Positions 25,604 to 33,938 of a stretch of DNA of 64,000 nt are shown piece after piece. This DNA comes from UBA4744 sp963707435 (GTDB lineage: Bacteria > Actinomycetota > Acidimicrobiia > Spongiisociales > UBA4744). The first letter of the stretch is position 1; every line of letters begins with the position of its first letter. The notes beneath the pieces are model-generated. The model was given only the letters and a program-made list of their open reading frames with translations, was not told where the DNA came from and did no database searches. The stretch spans positions 662,841 through 726,840 of the forward strand of contig CAVPPF010000002.1 of assembly GCA_963707435.1 (NCBI GenBank). The letters run 5' to 3'. The translations under genes and the position numbers were made by a program.

Positions 25604-27249
25604 ATGACCAATGAACACGAGTCCGCGCCTGTGAACGATCCTGAAGAGATCGAGGTGCCGGACACTTCCCTTGCAGCCGCTGAAGCGGCCGCCGTCGAAG
25701 AACCCGCCGTCGAAAGCCCGCCGTCGAAACGCCCGACACCCCGGCTGCAGTCGAAGAGGCTGCCGCCGTTGAAGCAGCGGAGCTGCCACCGGCAAGCGAC
25801 GAACCCGCCCCGGCGGTCGACGAGCCTGCAGCCGAACCCATGGCTTCGGAACCAGCCGAGGCTGGGACCGACTCTGCATCGGAGGAGCAGGCCCCATCGG
25901 GAACCCCGGAGGAGCAGGCGGACCCCGAAGCTGAGACCGTCCAGGACGACGAAGAGAAGGAAATCTTCATTCGAGCGGAGCGCCCCGCCATCGTCGCCAG
26001 GAGTGTCAGTGACCTCTCAGAGGAGATGCTCACCAACGACTTCGCCGCAGCGATCGAGCACACCGTGCTCGAATTCAAAGAAGGCGACATCATCGAGGGA
26101 ACCGTTGCGAGCATCGACCAGGACGAGGTCCTGGTCGACATCGGCTACAAGTCGGAGGGTCACATACCCCTCAAAGAACTCTCGATCAGGCACAGCATCA
26201 ACCCCCTCGACGTTGTAGCCGTCGGCGATCGGATCGAGGCGCTCGTCCTCGACAAAGAGGACGACGAAGGCCGGCTCATTCTCTCCAAGAAGCGCGCCCA
26301 GTACGAGCGGGCGTGGGGACGGATCCAGCGGATCCACGCTGAGGCCGGCACCGTCACCGGTCCGGTCATCGAGGTGGTCAAGGGAGGGCTCATCGTCGAC
26401 ATCGGGCTGCGGGGATTCCTGCCGGCGTCGCTCGTCGAGCTGCGTCGCGTTCGTGATCTCGAGCCCTATGTCGGCCAGGAGATCGAGGCGAAGGTGATCG
26501 AACTGGACCGCAACCGGAACAACGTTGTGCTGTCCCGCCGGGCGTATCTCGAGGAGCAACAGGCCGAAGAGCGTCAGGCATTCCTCGATGATCTCGCCGT
26601 CGGCGAGGTCCGGTCCGGCGTCGTCTCCTCCGTAGTCAATTTTGGAGCCTTCGTTGACCTCGGCGGCATGGATGGTCTGGTCCACGTGTCGGAACTCTCG
26701 TTCCAGCACGTGAACCATCCATCGGAGGTCGTCAAGGTCGGCGATGAGGTCACCGTCAAGGTCCTCGAGGTTGACCTCGATCGGGAACGTATCTCCCTCT
26801 CGATCAAACAGACGATGGAAGACCCATGGGTCAAGTTCAGTCGGGAGCACGGTGTCAACGACGTCGTTCCCGGCACCGTCACGAAGACCGTGCCGTTTGG
26901 TGCGTTCGTCTCTGTCGGCGACGGCGTCGAGGGTCTCGTGCACGTTTCTGAGATTGCCATCCATCGTGTCGAGTCCCCGGAAATGGAGCTCTCCATCGGC
27001 CAGGCGGTTTCCGTCAAAGTCACGGAGATGGACGAAGAGCGCCGCCGGGTCAGCCTGTCTATCAAGCAGGCGAACCCGGAATGGAAAGACCGGGAGCCCG
27101 AAGAACGGGCCCCGCGTCGCAAGCAACCCGAGGTACGCGAGTTCACGCGCGAAGAGCCGGAAGCGGAGCCGGAGCGGACGTTCGATGTCGATTCGTCGCT
27201 CGAAGCAATTCTTCAAGAGCTTAAAGAGCGCGGCATCGGACGCCGATAG
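25604..27249 (+). CDS. rpsA: 30S ribosomal protein S1, one frameshift
   Basis: mRNA-binding ribosomal protein with four S1 domains, for example FKEGDIIEGTVASIDQDE and GEVRSGVVSSVVNFGAFVDL at the starts of domains 1 and 3. The ATG at 25604 follows a ggaggaaaaaacc ribosome-binding site and begins an acidic, alanine-rich N-terminal extension. After AVESP the frame shifts: AVETPDTPAAVEEAAAVEA continues only in the next frame, as if one C of the run at 25717-25719 were missing. With that base restored the protein is about 548 aa. This is an essential gene, so a sequence error is likelier than a real break. Confidence 0.93.
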
Positions 27250-27262
27250 GTACTTCAGAAGG

Positions 27263-27290
27263 TTGACACCTGGAAGATCTGTGGCACTCT
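27263..27290 (+). promoter_or_regulatory. Candidate promoter of the Tad operon
   Basis: A perfect -35 hexamer TTGACA (27263-27268) is followed after 16 bases by CACTCT, a weak -10. It lies 14 bases after the rpsA stop. It would give a 5' leader of over 200 bases in front of cpaB, containing the small ORF at 27372. Confidence 0.3.
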
Positions 27291-27371
27291 GTTGGGTGCC
27301 GGGCAGATTCGGACGGGGGGAAACCGCGCAGCTCTATCAGGTAGGGACTGTTGTGCCCAAAAGGAGGCGAC

Positions 27372-27452
27372 ATGAAGATGCCGAAGCTCCGCCACAACGA
27401 ACCGGCTCGCCGGTGTCCCGACGATGGTGAGGCGCACGGTCACTCTGTGTGA
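27372..27452 (+). CDS. 26-codon ORF upstream of the Tad operon
   Basis: A short frame encoding MKMPKLRHNEPARRCPDDGE followed by AHGHSV. It is preceded by one of the strongest ribosome-binding sites in the window (aaaaggaggcgac, ideal spacing). It has no hydrophobic segment. The C-terminal half has one Cys and two His. It could be a leader peptide controlling cpaB, an independent small protein or a chance ORF. A small stem (gtcac-tctgt-gtgac) overlaps its stop codon. Confidence 0.45.
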   Translation: MKMPKLRHNEPARRCPDDGEAHGHSV

Positions 27453-27529
27453 CGCGAAATCCATGACATTACGACCCGAATCGGCCACCCTAGGGGAAAC
27501 CGAACGGGTTTTAGACTGAAGGAGATTCG

Positions 27530-28405
27530 ATGGGCAGGCGAACCCTGGTCCTGATTGTGGCTCTGCTCCTGGCGGGCATTGCCGCGTTTGCCGTATGGCA
27601 GTTCCTCTCCAATGTTGAAGAGGAGAAAGAGGCCGAGCTCCTGTTGCGGGCTGTGTACCGGGTTTCCGGCGGCACAATCACCGAAGGCACCGAGGGAAGC
27701 CTGGTCCTATCACAAGAACGCGCTGTGGCGAGCGAAGAGGAGACGAGGTTTCTCCCCGACAATGCGATCGGCACACTGGAAGAGCTGACCGCCACGCTCA
27801 CCGGCCGCGTGGCCGCGGGTCCGATCTCGAACAACTCGATCCTGACCACGGATCAGTGGGTTGAACTCACGGCAGACATCAAGCCACTGGCCGAACGAAT
27901 CCCGGAAGGCAAGCAAGCCATCACGATCGGGGTCGACAACATCCAGGGCGTCAACGGTTTCATCGAGGCCGGGGACCGGATCAATGTCATCGTGACGCTG
28001 ACCGCACCGATCGAGCAGATTGCGGAAGAGGTCATCGCATCCGAAACCCTGACCCCCGACGAGTTGCAGGCCCTCGAGGACGAATTGGAACAGGGCATTA
28101 TCAGCCGTTTCGTGCTGCAAGGACTCCCGGTGCTGGCCGTGGGCAGTGAGATCAGGGTCGACGAGGAGGCTCCCGAGACCGTGACGGTGACCACCGTGCC
28201 CGTTGAGGGCCAGGAAGCTGCCCAGCAGATCCAGACCGGTGTCATCACGCTCGAGGTAACCCCGGAAGAAGCGGAACGCATCGTCTACACGTTCTCAACG
28301 GGAACCGTGTGGCTGACGCTGGTTCCGGAAGACTTCGTCCCGGTGCCCACGGACGGCATCACCCGTGACAACCTGTTTGACACCGCAGAGGAGCTTGGCC
28401 GATAA
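27530..28405 (+). CDS. cpaB: Flp pilus assembly protein CpaB/RcpC (SAF domain)
   Basis: A 291-aa protein with a single N-terminal membrane anchor (LVLIVALLLAGIAAFAVWQF). A SAF-type domain follows, then the RcpC/CpaB region (KQAITIGVDNIQGVNGFIEAGDRINVIVTL). In Tad systems this protein works at the envelope to help assemble the pilus. The ATG at 27530 follows aaggagattcg. The stop is one base before the cpaE ATG. Confidence 0.85.
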   Translation: MGRRTLVLIVALLLAGIAAFAVWQFLSNVEEEKEAELLLRAVYRVSGGTITEGTEGSLVLSQERAVASEEETRFLPDNAIGTLEELTATLTGRVAAGPISNNSILTTDQWVELTADIKPLAERIPEGKQAITIGVDNIQGVNGFIEAGDRINVIVTLTAPIEQIAEEVIASETLTPDELQALEDELEQGIISRFVLQGLPVLAVGSEIRVDEEAPETVTVTTVPVEGQEAAQQIQTGVITLEVTPEEAERIVYTFSTGTVWLTLVPEDFVPVPTDGITRDNLFDTAEELGR

Positions 28406-28406
28406 C

Positions 28407-29606
28407 ATGAGCGACCTTTTCGACGACGCCGGGATCGTCATCGTCGACGACGACGACGATTTCCTCGACGAAGCAAAACGCCTCTTCGACGGCCGCGTTC
28501 CGACCGTACGCAGCATCGCCGACGCTCAGCGCGGCGTCGAAGAGGGTTCCGTCGACCTGGTGATGCTCGGCCCGTCGTTCGCGCACGAGGCCGGGCTTCA
28601 GGGTGTCGGCGTTCTCCTTGCTTCCGATCCAGACCTGGCCATTGTGCTGGTCGCCGGCACCATCACTGCCCCCCTGTTGCGGGCAGCCATGCGGGCAGGA
28701 TTGAAGGATGTGATCGAAGCCCCGCTGACGATCCAGAGTGTGACCGACGCCGTCGGCCAGATCGAGCGCAAGGCGCGCCGCCAGCGGCCGGCGGCACTCC
28801 CTCCCGAGCCGTTCAGTCCACCGAAGGGCGAAGGGAAGGTCGTCACGGTTATGTCCGCGAAGGGCGGAAGCGGCAAGACCGTGACTGCTACCAACCTCGC
28901 GATGCTGCTTGCCCAACGACACGACCCTGCCCGGGTGTGCATCGTCGATGCCGACTTGCAGTTCGGCGACGTGTGCCTCGTATTGCAGCTGGAACCGAAG
29001 TTGACGATGGTGAATGCGGCCCATGAGCTGCATCGGCTCGACGAACCGCTTCTCGAGTCGCTGCTGACCACACATCCGTCGGGCCTCCGGGTTCTCGCGG
29101 CTCCGCTCGAACCCGCATTTGCCGACGAGATCTCGACCGCCGCTATGACGGAGATCATCACCAAGCTGCGGGGCATGTTCGACTACGTCATTGTCGACAC
29201 GGCCTCGTTGCTCGACGAACTCCTCCTGTCGCTGCTCGAACGGGCAGACCAGGTGCTGTTCGTGCTCGACATGGACCTGCCCAGCGTGAAGAACGCCAAG
29301 CTGGCTCTGGAAACGCTGCGCCTCCTGAAGTTTCCTGCCTCGAAGGTGCAGCTGGTCCTCAATCGATCCAACGCTCGCGCCCGGCTCGACGAGAAAGAGA
29401 TCGAGCGGTCGTTGAAACTGAAGATCTCGGCCGCCATCCCGTCGGACGGCATGGTCCCGGCCTCGATCAACGAAGGCCGGCCGGTTGTCGAATCTGCCCC
29501 GAGATCGCGGGTGGCGAAGGGTTTCGACACCGTTTACGACCTGGTCGCGACGACACCCAAGCAAGACACTTCAGCCAAGACGGGCAAGCGCCGATGGATG
29601 TCCTGA
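28407..29606 (+). CDS. cpaE: CpaE/TadZ-like pilus localisation ATPase
   Basis: A 399-aa two-domain protein. An N-terminal receiver-like domain (IVIVDDDDDFLDEAKRLF, residues about 9-125) has no obvious phospho-acceptor context. It is followed by a MinD/ParA-type ATPase with deviant Walker A SAKGGSGKTVTATNLA, VCIVDADLQFGD and VIVDTASLLDEL. TadZ/CpaE proteins place the Tad machine at specific cell sites. The next gene is separated by 74 bases that hold a hairpin. Confidence 0.88.
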   Translation: MSDLFDDAGIVIVDDDDDFLDEAKRLFDGRVPTVRSIADAQRGVEEGSVDLVMLGPSFAHEAGLQGVGVLLASDPDLAIVLVAGTITAPLLRAAMRAGLKDVIEAPLTIQSVTDAVGQIERKARRQRPAALPPEPFSPPKGEGKVVTVMSAKGGSGKTVTATNLAMLLAQRHDPARVCIVDADLQFGDVCLVLQLEPKLTMVNAAHELHRLDEPLLESLLTTHPSGLRVLAAPLEPAFADEISTAAMTEIITKLRGMFDYVIVDTASLLDELLLSLLERADQVLFVLDMDLPSVKNAKLALETLRLLKFPASKVQLVLNRSNARARLDEKEIERSLKLKISAAIPSDGMVPASINEGRPVVESAPRSRVAKGFDTVYDLVATTPKQDTSAKTGKRRWMS

Positions 29607-29624
29607 AGATAAGTGATAACGGCT

Positions 29625-29656
29625 CCGCCGTAACCCGCAGCGACGGGTCACGGCGG
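29625..29656 (+). terminator. Hairpin between cpaE and cpaF
   Basis: The arms 29625-29636 and 29645-29656 form a 12-bp stem with one A-C mismatch and an eight-base loop. It sits between two genes of the same operon, without a U tract. It may be an mRNA processing or attenuation element rather than a full stop. Confidence 0.4.
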
Positions 29657-29680
29657 CACGGACAGTAGAGGGAGAACTCG

Positions 29681-31051
29681 ATGGCATCCCTATCCGAACG
29701 GGTCGCAGCTGCCAAACAGGCTGAGGTGACTTTCGATACACAGCGTGACGACATGTTCCGCGAATTGCGCGGCAAGCTTCACTTCAAAGTGGTCGAGGAA
29801 CTCGGCCCCACGCTGTATGACCGGCAGATGAGCGACGCCGAGCTTCGTCTCCGGGTTCTCGAGATGCTCGAGTGGGCTCTCGACCAGGAGGAGAGTGTTC
29901 CCCTCACCCGCGCCGATCGCACGCAGCTTCTCAACGAGATCGCCTCCGACGTCCTCGGCTACGGTCCAATCGACCCGCTGCTCAACGATCCCGACGTCAC
30001 CGAAATCATGGTGAACGGGCCGCACAGTGTGTTTGTCGAACGTAACGGGAGGATCACCAAGACGGAGTTCCGCTTCGTCGACGAGGTTCACCTGCGCCGG
30101 ATCATCGACAAGATCGTCGGTCAGATCGGCCGTCGTATCGACGAAGCGACACCGATGGTTGATGCCCGACTTCCTGATGGCTCCCGCGTGAACGCGATTG
30201 TTCACCCGCTCGCCATCGGCGGTCCTTTTCTCACGATCCGTAAGTTCGCGGTCGATCCGCTCACCGAAGCGGACCTGGTGCAGTTCAACACGTTCAATCA
30301 AGCCACCGCAGACTTTCTCAGGCAGTGCGTCAAAGGCCGGCTCAACATCATCATCAGTGGCGGTACCGGTTCGGGTAAGACGACCACGCTCAACGTCCTG
30401 TCGAGTTACCTGCCCGGCGATGAGCGCATCGTCACGATTGAGGACGCGGCCGAGCTTCAGCTTCACCAGGACCACGTCTTGACCCTGGAGTCCCGTCCCC
30501 CCAACCTCGAGGGCAAAGGCCAGATCACGATACGCGACCTCGTCCGGAACAGCTTGCGCATGCGACCCGATCGCATCGTCGTCGGCGAGGCCCGTGGAGG
30601 CGAGGCACTCGACATGCTGCAAGCGATGAACACCGGTCATGACGGGTCGATGACCACCATCCACTCGAACTCGCCACGCGACACGCTGGCTCGTATCGAG
30701 ACGATGGTCCTCATGGCCGGCTTCGACCTGCCCGTCCGGGCGATCCGGGAGCAGGTAGCTTCGGCCGTCAACCTGATCGTTCATCAGACGCGTTTGCGGG
30801 ATGGATCCCGTCGCATCACCCACATCACTGAGATCGAAGGGATGGAGGGCGAAATCATCACGCTGCAGGACTTGTTCCTGTTCGACTTCGGAATGGGCGT
30901 GGACGAGAACGGGCGGTACCTGGGAAGGCTGAAAGCCACCGGCATTCGGCCCACCTTCAGTGGCCACCTCGAGGACTTCGGAATCAAACTGCCACCAAAC
31001 CTGTTTGATCCGGAACCCTTTGCTCGCCGCCAGGCCCAGTATTCGAAATGA
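29681..31051 (+). CDS. cpaF: CpaF/TadA secretion ATPase
   Basis: Hexameric ATPase powering Flp pilus assembly, 456 aa. Visible are the N-terminal domain motif DVTEIMVNGPHSVFVERNGR, Walker A SGGTGSGKTTTLNVL, the Asp box ERIVTIEDAAELQL, Walker B RPDRIVVGEARGGEALDML and the His box TGHDGSMTTIHSNSPRDTL. The ATG at 29681 follows gagggagaactcg. The stop overlaps the next start (ATGA). Confidence 0.95.
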   Translation: MASLSERVAAAKQAEVTFDTQRDDMFRELRGKLHFKVVEELGPTLYDRQMSDAELRLRVLEMLEWALDQEESVPLTRADRTQLLNEIASDVLGYGPIDPLLNDPDVTEIMVNGPHSVFVERNGRITKTEFRFVDEVHLRRIIDKIVGQIGRRIDEATPMVDARLPDGSRVNAIVHPLAIGGPFLTIRKFAVDPLTEADLVQFNTFNQATADFLRQCVKGRLNIIISGGTGSGKTTTLNVLSSYLPGDERIVTIEDAAELQLHQDHVLTLESRPPNLEGKGQITIRDLVRNSLRMRPDRIVVGEARGGEALDMLQAMNTGHDGSMTTIHSNSPRDTLARIETMVLMAGFDLPVRAIREQVASAVNLIVHQTRLRDGSRRITHITEIEGMEGEIITLQDLFLFDFGMGVDENGRYLGRLKATGIRPTFSGHLEDFGIKLPPNLFDPEPFARRQAQYSK

Positions 31052-33012
31052 AACGAGTACGCAGCATCGTTGCGGCGGCCACGGTCGCCATTCTGGTGCT
31101 CGGCGCCGGTGCCGGTGCACTGGCGCAAACCGACAACGGAGCTCCGGTGGTCGAGATCACCGATGTGAACACGGCTCGTTATCCCCGGGTGCAGATGATC
31201 GTCGATTTCTTGAATCTCGAGGAGGCGCTCGATCCGGCCGGCCTGGAAGTCACTGAAAACGGGAACCCGGTCGCCGACCTCGAGATCGAAACCATCGCCG
31301 AGTCGCGTGTTCAGGTCGGGATCGTTCTGGTCATCGATGCCAGCGGCAGCATGGAGGGTGAGCCGATTGAAGCAGCCAAAGCGGCGGCCCTCTCGTTCAT
31401 CAACCAAAAACGCGCTGAGGATTTCATCGCCGTTGCTACCTTCGCCGACGAGGTGCAGGTCGTTCGCGGCTTCACCAGCACGAAATCGGCACTGATTGCG
31501 AGTGTGGAAGGCATCGAAGCCCAGGGCGACACCGCTTTTTACGACGGGATCGTGAGGGCAACCGAGCTGTTCACGGGCGATGCCGAGCGGCTGGAGCGCA
31601 ACATGATCGTGCTCACCGACGGCAAGGACGAGGGGAGCGTCGCCACGCTCGACGACGCTCTTGCGGCCGTGGAGGACAAAGGCGTGCGGGTGTTCGGCGT
31701 GGCGCTCGAGTCGACCGCCTTCGATCCAGCCGACCTGCAAACTGTTGTCGCCGAGACCAACGGCCTCTACCTCTCGACCCCCGAACCCGGCGAGTTGAGC
31801 GGACTCTATGAGCAAATAAAACGCGAACTCGATAACAAGGTCGTGGTGCGTTTCACTGCAACGCAGGACCAAGCGGGTGACCTGGCCATCGGAGTCGGCT
31901 ATCAGGCGCTGGCTACCAGTACCACCGTGAACGTGCCCGGCTTCATCAAGCCGCCCCCACCCACGACCACGACAACGGTGACATTCGCACAACCGGAGCC
32001 GTACTCGCCTGCTGTAGCCGGTCCGGTGTCGTCGGGGACCTTGCGACTGCTGGGAACGCTGGCAGTCGGTCTGGGGATCGTGCTCTTCATCATCATCCTG
32101 GCGGGCCCGGGTGACGAGGACGGAGCTTCGGCGTTCCGCAAGCGCCTGCAGGCTTACGGGCGAGGCAGAACTGCCGCTCCCGAAGAGGTGAAGAAGGGCT
32201 TCCTGGCAAGAATCCCCGGCTTGAGCCGGTTCACGAAGTCGGCCGAGGAAGCAGCGCAGCGCCGCGGGTTGCTCAGTGGCGTCAATGCCGTTCTGGAACA
32301 GGCCAATATTCCTCTGCGCGGGGGAGAAGCCCTGGCTGCAGGCCTGGGGCTCAGCGTCATCGCCGGTGTTCTGGCCGGGCTGTTCATGACGAGTTGGATC
32401 GCGGCGGGGGCCGGATTCTTGCTCGTGCTGGTCCTGGTAGCGGCGGCCATCCAGTTCGCCGGTACTCGGGAGAAACGCGTCTTCGAACGACAACTCCCCG
32501 ACACGCTGACGCTTCTGTCGACGTCCCTGCGAGCCGGCTACTCGCTGTTGCAGGCGGTTGAAGCGGTAGCGGCAGAGGCTCCCCAACCCACCGGGCGTGA
32601 GTTCGGCCGGTCGATCGCCGAGTCCCGTCTTGGCCGTCCGGTGGTGGATACGATGCAGGCGATAGCGGATCGGATGCGGTCGCAGGACTTCCAGTGGGCA
32701 GTCATGGCGATCGAGATCCAGCGGGAGGTCGGCGGTAACCTCGCCGAGGTCTTGCAGACGGTGGCCGACACGATGCGGCAGCGGAACCGGCTCAAGGGAG
32801 AGATCAGGGCGCTGACGGCCGAGGGTCGGCTCTCGGCTGTAGTCCTGGCCCTGCTGCCCATCCTGCTCTTCGCGTTTCTCTTCAGCACCAACCGGAGCTA
32901 CCTCGAGCCGCTCTTCACGGAGACGGCGGGACTCATTGGGATTGGCGCCGGGCTGGCGTTAATGGGAGCGGGTGTGTATTGGCTCAAGAAGATCGTGGAT
33001 ATCGAGGTCTAA
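31048..33012 (+). CDS. VWA domain-TadB fusion (Tad inner-membrane platform)
   Basis: A 654-aa fusion. A signal peptide (about residues 1-27, ending GALAQ) leads into an extracytoplasmic von Willebrand A domain. Its MIDAS motif is D97-A-S-G-S (VLVIDASGSM), with GDTAFYDG and LTDGKDEG further on. A proline-threonine linker (PPPPTTTTTVTF) and a transmembrane segment near residue 335 follow. The rest is a normal TadB/T2SSF half (LPDTLTLLSTSLRAGYSLLQ, EVGGNLAEVL) with C-terminal membrane helices. TadB normally lacks the VWA part, so an adhesive or metal-binding domain is tethered to the pilus platform. Confidence 0.9.
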   Translation: MKRVRSIVAAATVAILVLGAGAGALAQTDNGAPVVEITDVNTARYPRVQMIVDFLNLEEALDPAGLEVTENGNPVADLEIETIAESRVQVGIVLVIDASGSMEGEPIEAAKAAALSFINQKRAEDFIAVATFADEVQVVRGFTSTKSALIASVEGIEAQGDTAFYDGIVRATELFTGDAERLERNMIVLTDGKDEGSVATLDDALAAVEDKGVRVFGVALESTAFDPADLQTVVAETNGLYLSTPEPGELSGLYEQIKRELDNKVVVRFTATQDQAGDLAIGVGYQALATSTTVNVPGFIKPPPPTTTTTVTFAQPEPYSPAVAGPVSSGTLRLLGTLAVGLGIVLFIIILAGPGDEDGASAFRKRLQAYGRGRTAAPEEVKKGFLARIPGLSRFTKSAEEAAQRRGLLSGVNAVLEQANIPLRGGEALAAGLGLSVIAGVLAGLFMTSWIAAGAGFLLVLVLVAAAIQFAGTREKRVFERQLPDTLTLLSTSLRAGYSLLQAVEAVAAEAPQPTGREFGRSIAESRLGRPVVDTMQAIADRMRSQDFQWAVMAIEIQREVGGNLAEVLQTVADTMRQRNRLKGEIRALTAEGRLSAVVLALLPILLFAFLFSTNRSYLEPLFTETAGLIGIGAGLALMGAGVYWLKKIVDIEV

Positions 33013-33930
33013 ATGGATCCCAAAGTATTTGCCGTCGGTTCGGTATTCGTTGCCATGGCGGGGCTGGTGCTCTGGATCGGCTTCGGAATCGTTCGCGCTC
33101 GCAAGGCCGCGACCGAAAGGCTGGCGGTCTACGGCTCGGCCGAATTGATTCGAGAGGAGACCCTCAAGAAGCCGGTAGCCGAGCGCGCCATCGCTCCGAT
33201 CTTTCTGGGAATCGGACGGTTGCTTGCGAGGTTCACACCGGTGGGGTGGTTGAAGAAGACCCAGCGGCGGATCGTGCTCGCCGGCAGCCCCGGGAACCTC
33301 GATGCCAACTCGTGGGCGGTGATCAAGCTCATGACATCCGTCGGTTCGGTCATCTTGTGGTTCTTCCTGCAGGGCGGTTTGGACCTTCGCATGAAGGTAC
33401 TGTCCTTTGTCCTGCTGGCCATTCTGGGATTCTTCGGTCCTGATGTGTGGCTGACGCGCAAGATCGATGATCGGCGTCTTGCCATGCAGCGAGCCCTTCC
33501 TGATGTTCTGGACTTGCTGGTGATCAGTGTGGAGGCAGGCCTCGGATTTGATTCGGCGTTGGCCCGCGTCGTCGGGACTGTGCCCGGGCCGCTCTCTGAA
33601 GAGTTCTTCCGCATGCTGCAGGAGACGCGTGTGGGCGTGAGTCGTCGGGACGCCATGCGTCATCTGACCGATCGCACCGACCTGGACGAGCTTCGGTCCT
33701 TTCTGTTGGCCATGATGCAAGCAGAAGCCTTCGGTGTTGCCATCGCCCAGGTGCTGCGCGTGCAGGCCGACGAGATGCGAGTGCAGCGCCGCCAGCGAGC
33801 TCAGGAGAAGGCGTTCGCAGCACCGGTGAAGATGGTCTTCCCGCTCGTATTCTGTATCTTCCCGGCCCTCTTCATCGTCCTGCTGGGTCCGGCTGCTATT
33901 CAGATCTACCAAACGTTCACCGAGCTGTAA
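33013..33930 (+). CDS. tadC: TadC-like pilus platform protein
   Basis: A 305-aa membrane protein with a T2SSF domain (RALPDVLDLLVISVEAGLGF, then DLDELRSFLLAMMQAEAFGV). It has an N-terminal membrane segment and two C-terminal ones. It is the usual partner of TadB in the inner-membrane platform. The ATG immediately follows the stop of the fusion gene. A basic segment (RVQADEMRVQRRQRAQEKAF) precedes the last helices. Confidence 0.88.
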   Translation: MDPKVFAVGSVFVAMAGLVLWIGFGIVRARKAATERLAVYGSAELIREETLKKPVAERAIAPIFLGIGRLLARFTPVGWLKKTQRRIVLAGSPGNLDANSWAVIKLMTSVGSVILWFFLQGGLDLRMKVLSFVLLAILGFFGPDVWLTRKIDDRRLAMQRALPDVLDLLVISVEAGLGFDSALARVVGTVPGPLSEEFFRMLQETRVGVSRRDAMRHLTDRTDLDELRSFLLAMMQAEAFGVAIAQVLRVQADEMRVQRRQRAQEKAFAAPVKMVFPLVFCIFPALFIVLLGPAAIQIYQTFTEL

Positions 33931-33938
33931 GGATCGGC

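Noticed and set aside
27250..27529. c-di-GMP riboswitch in the Tad leader
   Set aside because: Such a switch would make sense before pilus genes, but the conserved GGGCAAACC and GACGCAAAG cores are absent.
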